From an uncultured Oscillospiraceae bacterium (GTDB lineage: Bacteria; Bacillota; Clostridia; Oscillospirales; Ruminococcaceae), in NCBI GenBank assembly GCA_910579545.1, contig CAJTVI010000005.1, forward strand, positions 1 to 64,000: a stretch of DNA of 64,000 nt, given 5' to 3'. Every line of letters begins with the position of its first letter. Position 1 is the first letter of the stretch. The position numbers were made by a program, and so were the translations under genes. This document shows positions 56,922 to 64,000 of this stretch, piece by piece. The notes below the pieces were generated by a model that was given only the letters and a program-made list of their open reading frames with translations, ran no database searches and was not told the origin of the DNA.

Positions 56922-57638
56922 TCAGTCGATGGGGTGGATCTGCCAGTTTTCGCCCCAGATGCCCCCCACGGCCCCCCGGGCGATGAGCGGCGCGTTTTCT
57001 TTGTGGGCCAGCAGCCATTTGTTTTTGGCCCAGAGCAGCGAGCTTTTGCCGGGCTGCGGCGCCCCGGCAAGCCGGGCCGCGGGGGCCTGGGCGGGTTCCA
57101 GCGGCAGGTTGGTGCCCCGCGCAAGGCCCACAATGCAGCCAAAGCCCTGCCGGCTGACCTCGCAGGGGCAGAAGTGCAGGGTGTCGGCATAGATCTCGGC
57201 CGCCTCGCCCGCGGCAAGGTAAAAGGCCCGCACCCTGGCCGCGTCCAGCCGCAGACAGCTGCCTTCCCCCTGCAGCTCGGCCCGCTTGGCCAGCAGCAGC
57301 ACCAGAGGGCGGGTGGCGATATTGAACTCGCTGCAGGTGTGCCATTCCAGCGCGTTCAGCCGGGAGGAATGGCCCCAGCAAAACCCAAACTGTTCGTCCA
57401 GCTGGCCGCAGTATTCCTGCCGGAAGGCCCCGGCCTCGGGCAGGGCGTCCAGCTGGGGCAGGGCCGCAAGGTAGCGGCTGCCCTCGGCGGGCCACTCCAC
57501 CGCCGCCTCGGCCGCCGCGCAAAAGGCCGCCGTATCCAGCGCAAGGGGCCGGCCGTAGCGCCGGAAGGCCCGCGCGTGGATGGACTGGATGGCAAGCTGC
57601 GGGTTGGCGCTGCGCAGTGCCCGCAAGGTTTTATCCAT
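56922..57638 (-). CDS. DUF4867 family protein
   Basis: The 238-residue protein fits DUF4867, a cupin-like family found in sugar operons of Firmicutes, with SRLNALEWHTCSEFNIATRP and YADTLHFCPCEVSRQGFGCIVGL as the most family-like stretches. His and Glu residues there could bind a metal. Its function is unknown; an isomerase or lactonase role is only a guess from the context. Its ATG lies inside the end of the kinase gene (8-base overlap), so translation is coupled. Confidence 0.75.
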   Translation of the reverse strand: MDKTLRALRSANPQLAIQSIHARAFRRYGRPLALDTAAFCAAAEAAVEWPAEGSRYLAALPQLDALPEAGAFRQEYCGQLDEQFGFCWGHSSRLNALEWHTCSEFNIATRPLVLLLAKRAELQGEGSCLRLDAARVRAFYLAAGEAAEIYADTLHFCPCEVSRQGFGCIVGLARGTNLPLEPAQAPAARLAGAPQPGKSSLLWAKNKWLLAHKENAPLIARGAVGGIWGENWQIHPID

Positions 57639-58557
57639 GCCGGATGACCCCCTCGTGTTCTTTTTGGAAGGCGATGACCTCGGTCCAGCTGGGGATGCCC
57701 TGCTGCGCGCCGAACCGGGTGCACTTGAGGGCCGAGGCGGCGCTGGCAAAGGCCGCCGCGTCCGGCGGCAAAAGCCCCTTGATGCGGGCGGCCGCAAACG
57801 CGCCGTGGAAGGTGTCCCCCGCCCCATTGGAATCCACCGCCCGCACCGGGTAAACCGGGTAGCGCAGCGGGCGGCCGCAGGCGGCGTCCCACAAAAAGCC
57901 GCCCCGGCTGCCCTGGGTGATCACGAGCACCGAGGGGCCGAACCGCTGCTGCAGGGCCGCGGCGGCCTCTTCGGCCGTGGCGCAGCCGGTAAACCTGAGA
58001 GCGAACTCCTCGGAGGGGATCAGGATATCCACCAGCGGCAGCAGCCGCCCGATGCCGGGGTAAACCCCGCCGGCGTCCAGGCTGACCGGCACCCCGTACT
58101 CCCGGGCCTTGCCGGCGGCATAAACGGCACAGTCCAGCTGGTGGCCGTCCAGATGCAGGCAGGCCGCCGCCCTCAGGGCGTCCAGGTCAACGTCCTGCGC
58201 AAGGGGGGGCTGGACGGTGCCGCGGTTCCATACGCAGGTGCGGCTGGCGTTTGCCAGGTTGAGCAGGATAAAGGAATGGAAGGACTGCTGTCCGGCCGCC
58301 GTGCGGAGGTACTGGGTGCCGACCCCATACCGCTCCAGCTCGGCCCGGATAAAGCTGCCGTACATATCGCCGCCCACCGTGCCCATGTAGGCGCTGGAAA
58401 CCCCCAGCTTGCTCATGGCCACCAGCGCGGTGGCGCAGGGCCCGCCGCACTGCAGCTTGGTTTCGCGCCCCTCCAGCTTGGTATCCTCGGCCGGGAAGCG
58501 GTCGGCGGTCATGAGAATGTCGAAAACGGCCGAACCGATGCCAATTACCTGTGTCAT
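57631..58557 (-). CDS. PfkB family sugar kinase
   Basis: The 308-residue kinase has the ribokinase-family signatures: GGPCATALVAMSKLG (about 38-52), VGGDMYG and the catalytic NGAGDTFHGAF with Asp248 as base. IolC, the kinase for 2-deoxy-5-keto-gluconate, belongs to this family, and its partner enzymes IolB and a class II aldolase are encoded here. The exact sugar cannot be read from sequence. The ATG overlaps the aldolase stop as ATGA. Confidence 0.9.
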   Translation of the reverse strand: MTQVIGIGSAVFDILMTADRFPAEDTKLEGRETKLQCGGPCATALVAMSKLGVSSAYMGTVGGDMYGSFIRAELERYGVGTQYLRTAAGQQSFHSFILLNLANASRTCVWNRGTVQPPLAQDVDLDALRAAACLHLDGHQLDCAVYAAGKAREYGVPVSLDAGGVYPGIGRLLPLVDILIPSEEFALRFTGCATAEEAAAALQQRFGPSVLVITQGSRGGFLWDAACGRPLRYPVYPVRAVDSNGAGDTFHGAFAAARIKGLLPPDAAAFASAASALKCTRFGAQQGIPSWTEVIAFQKEHEGVIRHG

Positions 58558-59378
58558 GCCTGATCCGCCCCCAGCAGCCGGATGCGGTTTACGGCAAACC
58601 GCTTGACCGCCTGGACCGGCTCCTTCATAAAGAGGTCCAGCGCGATGATCTTGCTGTCCACCATGCGGGCGGCGTCCAGGAAGGAGCAGCAGATGTCGGT
58701 GCCAAAATTGACCTTGCGGATGCCGGCCTTTACGGCGGCGGCCAGCTGGTCGTCCGGCACGCCGGAGCCCCCATGCAGCACCAAATGCGCCTTGGTGGCG
58801 GCGTGCAGTTCGGCAATGCGCCCGATGCCCAGCACCGGGGCCTGCTTATAATGGCCATGCGCGGTGCCCACCTGCACCGCCAGCGCGGCAACGCCGGTTT
58901 GTTCCACAAAGCGCGCCGCTTCCTCCGGGGTGGTAAACTCGGTTGAAAGCTCCTCCTGGGTGGTGCCCACATGGCCCAGTTCGCCCTCCACCGGCACCCC
59001 GGCCGCGGCGGCAAGCCCCACCGCCTGTTTGGTAATGGCGGCGTTTTCTTCAAAGGGCTTGGTGGAGGCGTCGATCATAACGCCGGTGGCCCCCCAGCGC
59101 AGCGCCCGCACCACCTCGGGAATGCCGGCGCCGTGATCCAGGTGGAAGGCCGCGGGGGTCTTGAGGTTTTTGACCGCCTCCCGCACAATGGGGGCCACAT
59201 ATTGGGCCTCCTGCGAGTCGAACAGGCGGCTGTACATCTGGAAGATGACCGGCGCGCCGGTTTCCTCGGCCGCGTTCATCACCCCTAAAACGGTTTCGAG
59301 GTTGTAGACGTTGAAGGCCGGCACCGCAAAGCCGCCCGCCTCGCCCAGGTCCAGGATCTCCTTGAGAGTATACTGCAT
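58554..59378 (-). CDS. Class II fructose-bisphosphate aldolase family protein
   Basis: The 274-residue zinc enzyme has FHLDHG with Asp81 and His82, VEGELGHVG (about 130-138), GTAHGHY with His174 and His176, and HGGSGVPD with His202, the full catalytic set. The family includes FbaA, GatY, KbaY and IolJ (6-phospho-5-dehydro-2-deoxy-gluconate aldolase). The neighbours IolB and PfkB favour an IolJ-like role. The ATG at 59378 follows AGGAGGG. Confidence 0.9.
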   Translation of the reverse strand: MQYTLKEILDLGEAGGFAVPAFNVYNLETVLGVMNAAEETGAPVIFQMYSRLFDSQEAQYVAPIVREAVKNLKTPAAFHLDHGAGIPEVVRALRWGATGVMIDASTKPFEENAAITKQAVGLAAAAGVPVEGELGHVGTTQEELSTEFTTPEEAARFVEQTGVAALAVQVGTAHGHYKQAPVLGIGRIAELHAATKAHLVLHGGSGVPDDQLAAAVKAGIRKVNFGTDICCSFLDAARMVDSKIIALDLFMKEPVQAVKRFAVNRIRLLGADQA

Positions 59379-59444
59379 GGTATGGGTCCCTCCTAACATA
59401 AAGCTGTGTAAAAGCCGGCGCCCGGCCGGGCCGGAAACAGGGGG

Positions 59445-60833
59445 TCAGACAGTGTCAAAATGCAGCGCCGGCAGGTATTTGCACACCTCGCGGATCGCCT
59501 CGGTATAACTGCCCTCGATCTCGGAAAAATGGTGGATGTACGGCCCCTCGATGAGCCTGCGCTCGAGCTTGTCCAGATCGTCGAATTTGGCCCAGAGGTA
59601 GGTGCCAAAGGTGTAGGGGCCCTCGGCGCTGTCGCACTCGGCGGCAAGGATGGAATAGCGGCCGTGGTCCTGGTCGATGCGGGCGGCGGTGTAGTGCCCC
59701 TCTTCCACCTGGAACCACTCCCGCATATTGACGCATTTGCAGCTTTGGCCCTTGCGGTGCAGCGAATAGGCAAACGGCCCGCAGTGCCAGAGCAGCTCGG
59801 TGTTGCGGTCGGTGGGATGGCGGGTGGTAAACTCGCCCAAAAAGGGCTTTTTTTCGCCAAAGCTGAGGCTTTTGAGCAGCACCTGGGTGATGGTGGCGTG
59901 GGTGTCGGTTTCGCAGCCGATGATGTAGCCCATATCGGCCAGGATGCCGTAGGCGGTGCAGGGCATCGCCCCCACCATCAGCTGCATGGCCGTCCAGCAT
60001 TCGGCCGAGACGGCGCTGACCCCATACTCGGCAAACAGCTCCTGGTAGAGCAGCACAAAGGCCCAGATCTTTTCCAGCTGGGGGGCGCTGAGTTCGTCCA
60101 CCTCATATTTGGCCCGCAGCTGCCCGGCGCCCGCCGCAAGTTCCTCCTTGCGCTCGCTCAGGATGCGCTGGTACTTGTCGTTGACCACCGCAAGGTTGAT
60201 GGGTACGACCTGGATGCCGAACTCCTCCATAAGCTGGCCCTCGTTGTAAATGACCGAGCAGAAGGGCTTGGGCCGCATGCCCACCTGGGCCACCCGCAGG
60301 CCGGTGAGGTTTTTGACCGCGCAGGCCACCGCCGCGAACCGGAAAAAGCCTTGGCGCAGCCGCTCGTCCTGCAAAGGGCAGTTTTCGATGTAGGTAAAGG
60401 GGATGTTCATCCGCTGCAGCATCTTGCTGATGCCAAACAGCCCGCACTGGGTGTCGGTGTAGCGGGTGCCGTCCGGCAAAAAGGAATCGTCCTGCGGGCC
60501 CCAGAGCAGCACCGGCCTGCCAATGGCCTTTGCCACCGCGCCGGCCGCCTCCTCGTTGCCAAAGTTGCCGGGCAAAAGCCAGACCGCGTCCACCTTTTGC
60601 CGCTGCAGCCGGTCGATCACGGCGGGCAGGTCCTTTTCGCTGTAAAGCACGTTTACATCATTGATGCCGTCCAGATCCACAAAGGATATATGCCCGGTGG
60701 CAAAATTCTCCTCGATATAGCGCACCGCCTCGGCGCAGCGCGCCTCGGCCTTTTCCCAGTTGAAGATGCCGGGCCGGGGCGTTACGTCCCGCCGGATGGG
60801 CACCAGCCCGATCTTGACCGAATACTCCATCAT
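59445..60833 (-). CDS. L-fucose/L-arabinose isomerase-like protein
   Basis: The 463-residue protein resembles the FucI/AraA isomerase family: an N-terminal Rossmann-like domain (LDGINDVNVLYSEKDLPAVIDRL), a middle domain with AECWTAMQLMVGAMPCTAYGILADMG, and CETDTHATITQ, where Glu, Asp and His are likely Mn2+ ligands. Family members interconvert aldoses and ketoses. It is the first gene of the operon, so it probably prepares the substrate. Either of two adjacent ATG codons could be the start; I use 60833. Confidence 0.85.
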   Translation of the reverse strand: MMEYSVKIGLVPIRRDVTPRPGIFNWEKAEARCAEAVRYIEENFATGHISFVDLDGINDVNVLYSEKDLPAVIDRLQRQKVDAVWLLPGNFGNEEAAGAVAKAIGRPVLLWGPQDDSFLPDGTRYTDTQCGLFGISKMLQRMNIPFTYIENCPLQDERLRQGFFRFAAVACAVKNLTGLRVAQVGMRPKPFCSVIYNEGQLMEEFGIQVVPINLAVVNDKYQRILSERKEELAAGAGQLRAKYEVDELSAPQLEKIWAFVLLYQELFAEYGVSAVSAECWTAMQLMVGAMPCTAYGILADMGYIIGCETDTHATITQVLLKSLSFGEKKPFLGEFTTRHPTDRNTELLWHCGPFAYSLHRKGQSCKCVNMREWFQVEEGHYTAARIDQDHGRYSILAAECDSAEGPYTFGTYLWAKFDDLDKLERRLIEGPYIHHFSEIEGSYTEAIREVCKYLPALHFDTV

Positions 60834-60933
60834 GCTTTTTCACACTCCCTTTTTGCGCCCCGCGGCAGGGCGCGCAGGCCGCCCCGCCAGGCGGCAGCCC
60901 GGCCCGCAAAGGGCAGGCCGGCAATCTACCGTC

Positions 60934-60962
60934 ATTGTAACATCCCCCTTTTTGCTTGACCA
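60934..60962 (-). promoter_or_regulatory. Promoter of the isomerase-to-iolB operon
   Basis: TGGTCA, 17 bases and TACAAT on the minus strand, about 100 bases before the first gene. The weak -35 box is what an activator-dependent promoter would show. Confidence 0.6.
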
Positions 60963-61015
60963 TTTATCTAACTTACGAAAAAATAAGTCCTATTCCCGAA
61001 CAATATATAGATAAA
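60963..61015. promoter_or_regulatory. AT-rich inverted repeats upstream of the operon promoter
   Basis: TTTATCTA at 60963-60970 is inverted as TAGATAAA at 61008-61015, and a CTTA/TAAG pair lies between. The tract is just upstream of the -35 box, the usual place for an AraC-type response regulator to bind. Confidence 0.45.
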
Positions 61016-61021
61016 CTGTAC

Positions 61022-61054
61022 AAAAAGCACCGCTGCCAAAAAAAGCAGCGGCGC
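61022..61054 (-). terminator. Terminator after the sensor kinase gene
   Basis: GCGCCGCTGC / GCAGCGGTGC ten-pair stem (one G-T) followed by TTTTTG on the minus strand, separating the two-component genes from the catabolic operon. Confidence 0.75.
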
Positions 61055-61094
61055 TGTTGGTAAAATGCGCAGAAAGGGGGCGCGGGGGCGGCGG

Positions 61095-62873
61095 TCACTC
61101 GTCCTCCAGCAGCCAGTCCTCCCCGTCGGCCAGGTCGGGCTCGTAATAGCTGAGCGGGATGCTGATGCGCACCGCCACCCCGCCCTCGGGCCGGTTGCCG
61201 ATGGTAAAGCTGGCCTCGCCGCCATAGATGAGATCCAGCCGCTGGCGGACATTGCCAATGCCGATGCCGCTGTGGCTGGCCGAGGGCGCGCCGCCGGTTT
61301 TGAGCTGCTGCTCCAGCTGGGGCGGCAGCCCGCAGCCCGAATCCTTGACCGTGAGGTTGAGCCGCTGGCCGGTAACATAGGCGTGCACGATGATGCGGGA
61401 CTCGGCGTCCTGCTCGCGCACGCCGTGCTGCAGGGCGTTTTCCACCACCGGCTGCAGGATCATGGTGGGGATCATGGCGTTGCGGGCCTGGGTGCGGGCC
61501 GAAAAGACGGTTTTGAGTTTTTCGCCGTGGATAAAGCGGTAGATCTCGGTATAGTCCTGCAGGATCTCAAACTCCTTTTGGGCGGTGATGAACTGCCGGG
61601 TGGTGTTGACCGTGATGTTGCGGAAGTACCGGCTGATCCGCTGCACCACCTCCATGATCTCGGTATCCCCCTTGAGTTTGGCCATGGCGTTGACCGTTTC
61701 GAGGGCGTTGTAGATAAAATGGGGGCGGATCTGGGTTTCGAGAGAGCGGTACTTGTACTCCAAAATTTGCAGTTCGGCGTCCTTTTTCAGCCGTTCTTTT
61801 TCTACAAGCTCGTCCAGCAGGCCGGCAATGCGGTTGGTCATCTCGTTCATGGTAAGGGCCAGCTGGCTGATGTCGTCCGAGCCGGTCACCGCCACGGTCT
61901 GGGTAAAATCGCCCTCGGCCACCCGGCCCATCGCCTTTTTCATCGCCTTGAGGGTATGGGTCATGGAATGGATGAGCAGCAGCATCAGCGCCGAGCCCAG
62001 CGCCACCGCCGCCACCCCCAGCCGCACGCCGTTGCGCACGATGCTGGCCTGGGTTTGGCGGTAAACCTCGGTGGAGCTTACCCCCACCGTGATCCAGCCG
62101 CCGCTCTGCCGGCTTACCGCGTAATAATCCCGGTCGGCCCAGGGGCCGGGCTGGGAGAGCAGCTTGCTGGCGCTGCCGGCCGAGATATCCTCCAGCACCG
62201 GCTGCGGCAGGGGCATGCCGGCGCTGGTGAGGTAGTTGCCCTGCTGGTCAAAAAACAAAAAGCCGGTTCCGGAGTAGGAACTGCTGATGCGGAACAATTC
62301 CCCTTTCATGTGCACGGCGATCCGCCCCACCCAGCGCAGCGGGGTGGTGGTGTAGATATCGCGCAGGATATAAACGTCCTCGTCGGCCATGCGGTACCAG
62401 GTGCTGCTGCCGTAGGTGACCCGGTCGTTCTCCTCCAGCAGGGCCGCGCAGTTGCTCTGCACCTGGGCAAACGAGTTGCCCTCGTACTTGCTGGTGTGCA
62501 GCCGGGTGCCGTCCGCCGTTTCGAGCATGACATAGTCGTATTCGGTGGACTCGTTGCAGACCTGGGCCAGCGCGTACCGCAGGCTGACCGGGTTGCTGCC
62601 GGGGTTTTGGTTATAGTCGCTCACAAGGCCCGGGATGCCCAGCGCGGCCAGCCTCGAGTAGATGGCGTAGCTGGCGGCGGTCTGGTGGTCGCTGAAATTG
62701 AGGGCCACCTGGCCGGTGAGCATCTCGAGGTTCTGCACGTTCTCCCGCTCCAGCATGCTGACGGTGGCGTTGATCTGGTTGGAGGTGAGCAGCGAGATCA
62801 CCAGCGCAAGCGAGCCGACATAGACCAGCAGCAGCTTGGCCGTAAAGCTGACCCTTACCCGTTTTTTTGCCAT
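61095..62873 (-). CDS. YesM-type sensor histidine kinase
   Basis: The 592-residue protein has a transmembrane helix at about 14-33, an extracytoplasmic dCache-like sensor (34-280), a second helix at about 283-302, a HAMP region and a His-kinase domain. The phosphate acceptor is His385 in TQIRPHFIYNALET. The ATPase domain has VVENALQHGV, DSGCGLPP and GIGIGNVRQRL. This is the LytS/YesM class that senses sugars outside the cell. The ATG at 62873 follows GAGGTG. It pairs with the AraC-type regulator encoded just upstream. Confidence 0.92.
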   Translation of the reverse strand: MAKKRVRVSFTAKLLLVYVGSLALVISLLTSNQINATVSMLERENVQNLEMLTGQVALNFSDHQTAASYAIYSRLAALGIPGLVSDYNQNPGSNPVSLRYALAQVCNESTEYDYVMLETADGTRLHTSKYEGNSFAQVQSNCAALLEENDRVTYGSSTWYRMADEDVYILRDIYTTTPLRWVGRIAVHMKGELFRISSSYSGTGFLFFDQQGNYLTSAGMPLPQPVLEDISAGSASKLLSQPGPWADRDYYAVSRQSGGWITVGVSSTEVYRQTQASIVRNGVRLGVAAVALGSALMLLLIHSMTHTLKAMKKAMGRVAEGDFTQTVAVTGSDDISQLALTMNEMTNRIAGLLDELVEKERLKKDAELQILEYKYRSLETQIRPHFIYNALETVNAMAKLKGDTEIMEVVQRISRYFRNITVNTTRQFITAQKEFEILQDYTEIYRFIHGEKLKTVFSARTQARNAMIPTMILQPVVENALQHGVREQDAESRIIVHAYVTGQRLNLTVKDSGCGLPPQLEQQLKTGGAPSASHSGIGIGNVRQRLDLIYGGEASFTIGNRPEGGVAVRISIPLSYYEPDLADGEDWLLEDE

Positions 62874-62992
62874 GGATACCACCTCGCCGCCCTGGCCGGG
62901 GCTGCCGGCCGCACAGGGTTTTTTGCGCGCACCGGCCGGTGCGCGCAGGGCACGGGGGCGCCCCCATGCCCTGATCTTACGCCGTTTTTGCC

Positions 62993-64000
62993 CTACGCGC
63001 CGCCGCTTTTGCCCAGGCGGTACTCGGTAGGGCTCATGTTTTCGACCTTTTTAAAGACGTTATAAAAGCTGATATAGTTTTCGTATCCGATGGCGTAGGA
63101 GATATCCTCCACCCGCATGCGGGTATCGTCCAGCATCTGCTTGGCAATGGCGATCTTGGCGTTGATGACGTGCTGGCGGTAGGTGACGCCGGTCTCCTTG
63201 CGGATCAGGGTGGAGAGGTAGTTGGGCGAAACATAAAACATGGCGGCCACGTTTTCGAGCACGAGGCCCTCGGCCGCATGGGCGCGCACATATTCCAGCA
63301 CGCTGCGCACCAAAGCCGAGCTTGCGGTGGGCGGGGCCTTTTTCTTTTGCTCGGCCAAAAACTGGGCCAGCCAGCCACGGGCGTGCTCCAGGGTGTCCAG
63401 CTTGATAAGGTCGTATACCGACAGGTCCGCCTCTGCCTTTGGCAGGACGTCCCGCTGGCCCTCCTGAAGGGTGCGGGTGCAAAAAAACATCAGCAGGATG
63501 CGCAAAACCCGCAGCTTGCCGCCCGAGCGTTCCAGCATCTGCTGCCAAAGCTGTTCCTCCGGCAGGCTATCCAGCTGCTGCGCCAGCCCGCAGGCCGCCT
63601 GCTCCAGTTCCAAAAGGCGGGTCATCTTGGCGCTGTTCATCTCCAGGTTTCCGTAAAAGTCCACCGCCGTGTGCCGGCCGTAGATGTTGTGCCGCAAAAG
63701 GGTCTGCCGGGCCTCCTCGCAGGCGGTTTGCAGCTCGCCCGCGCCGGCGTGCAGCCCGCTTACCGCAACAGTAAGGCCGATCAGGTTTTCCACCATGGTT
63801 TCGGCCACCCTGCGCGCGGTGGCCTGCCAGGCCTCGTCCGGCCCGGGCAGGGCGCAAAAAACCAGCAGGTCGCCGTCCAGCACGGCGGTAACCGTTTCCA
63901 GCCCCGGGGGGAACTGCAAAAAGTCCAGCCGCTGCAGGGTGGGCCCGTTAAGGCCGGTGGCGCTTTCGGCCGAGAGCACAAAATAGCTGTGGGGGATCCG
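62993..64000 (-). CDS. YesN-type AraC response regulator, C-terminal part (runs off right edge)
   Basis: The frame is open to the window edge, giving at least 336 residues without the start. The C-terminal 100 residues form an AraC DNA-binding domain (LENVAAMFYVSPNYLSTLIRKETG and RVEDISYAIGYENYISFYNVFKK). The part before it fits the linker and GGDEF-like region of YesN-type regulators. The receiver domain is expected beyond 64000. The cognate kinase follows on the same strand, and the sugar operon after that is the likely target. Confidence 0.88.
   Translation of the reverse strand, partial: RIPHSYFVLSAESATGLNGPTLQRLDFLQFPPGLETVTAVLDGDLLVFCALPGPDEAWQATARRVAETMVENLIGLTVAVSGLHAGAGELQTACEEARQTLLRHNIYGRHTAVDFYGNLEMNSAKMTRLLELEQAACGLAQQLDSLPEEQLWQQMLERSGGKLRVLRILLMFFCTRTLQEGQRDVLPKAEADLSVYDLIKLDTLEHARGWLAQFLAEQKKKAPPTASSALVRSVLEYVRAHAAEGLVLENVAAMFYVSPNYLSTLIRKETGVTYRQHVINAKIAIAKQMLDDTRMRVEDISYAIGYENYISFYNVFKKVENMSPTEYRLGKSGGA

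Overview
The window reads as chromosome of a GC-rich anaerobic Firmicute, most likely a gut Clostridium relative of the Oscillospiraceae/Ruminococcaceae type. This is inferred from Gram-positive-type HPr (His15 and Ser46), YlxM beside Ffh, an IspH-ribosomal protein S1 fusion, canonical TTGACA/TATAAT promoters, strong AGGAGG ribosome sites and a DUF4180/DUF4867/DUF5692 gene complement. Most genes lie on the minus strand.

Layout. 1-6.8 kb: a truncated exported protein, uvrC, ptsH, and the ylxM-ffh-rpsP-khpA-rimM-trmD translation/secretion cluster. 7-9.7 kb: a lone plus-strand gene for a zinc-ribbon/repeat/KAP-NTPase protein. 9.8-13.3 kb: uracil permease with an attenuator-like leader, pyrophosphatase, a flavodoxin gene remnant, a thioesterase and tRNA-Gly(CCC). 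13.6-19.8 kb: probably acquired genes (GH36 alpha-galactosidase, AraC regulator, YczE-like membrane protein, MerR/MATE pair). 19.9-25 kb: asnA, metY, cysK with a divergent Rrf2 regulator, and a ZIP transporter. 25-33.8 kb: lipoprotein, DUF4180, the dgt-dnaG-rpoD macromolecular-synthesis cluster, yigZ, rpmE, and deoC coupled to a 52-residue membrane peptide, then gtrA. 33.9-42.6 kb: a long minus-strand run (FAD protein, GT2, membrane glycosyltransferase-like protein, baiN, cmk, plsC, ispH-rpsA).

42.9-48.9 kb: a four-gene operon (large Fe-S/FAD oxidoreductase, DUF5692 membrane protein, hypA, hypB) facing a GntR regulator, with two identical-type palindromes in the shared control region. 48.9-51.3 kb: CAT-like acetyltransferase, a rod-like structured RNA element of unknown class, a YhfC-type membrane protease and RidA.

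51.6-60.9 kb: an eight-gene, mostly translationally coupled operon: FucI-like isomerase, class II aldolase, PfkB kinase, DUF4867, FAD-linked oxidase, Fe-S protein, EtfB-EtfA fusion and IolB. A YesM/YesN-like two-component system lies upstream (the regulator runs off the right edge). IolB, a PfkB kinase and a class II aldolase match three consecutive late steps of inositol catabolism, but the NAD-dependent entry enzymes IolG/IolE/IolD are absent from the window and a flavin/Fe-S/ETF electron-transfer set is present instead. This suggests an undescribed or poorly described sugar, sugar-acid or cyclitol oxidation route and is the strongest novelty candidate here.
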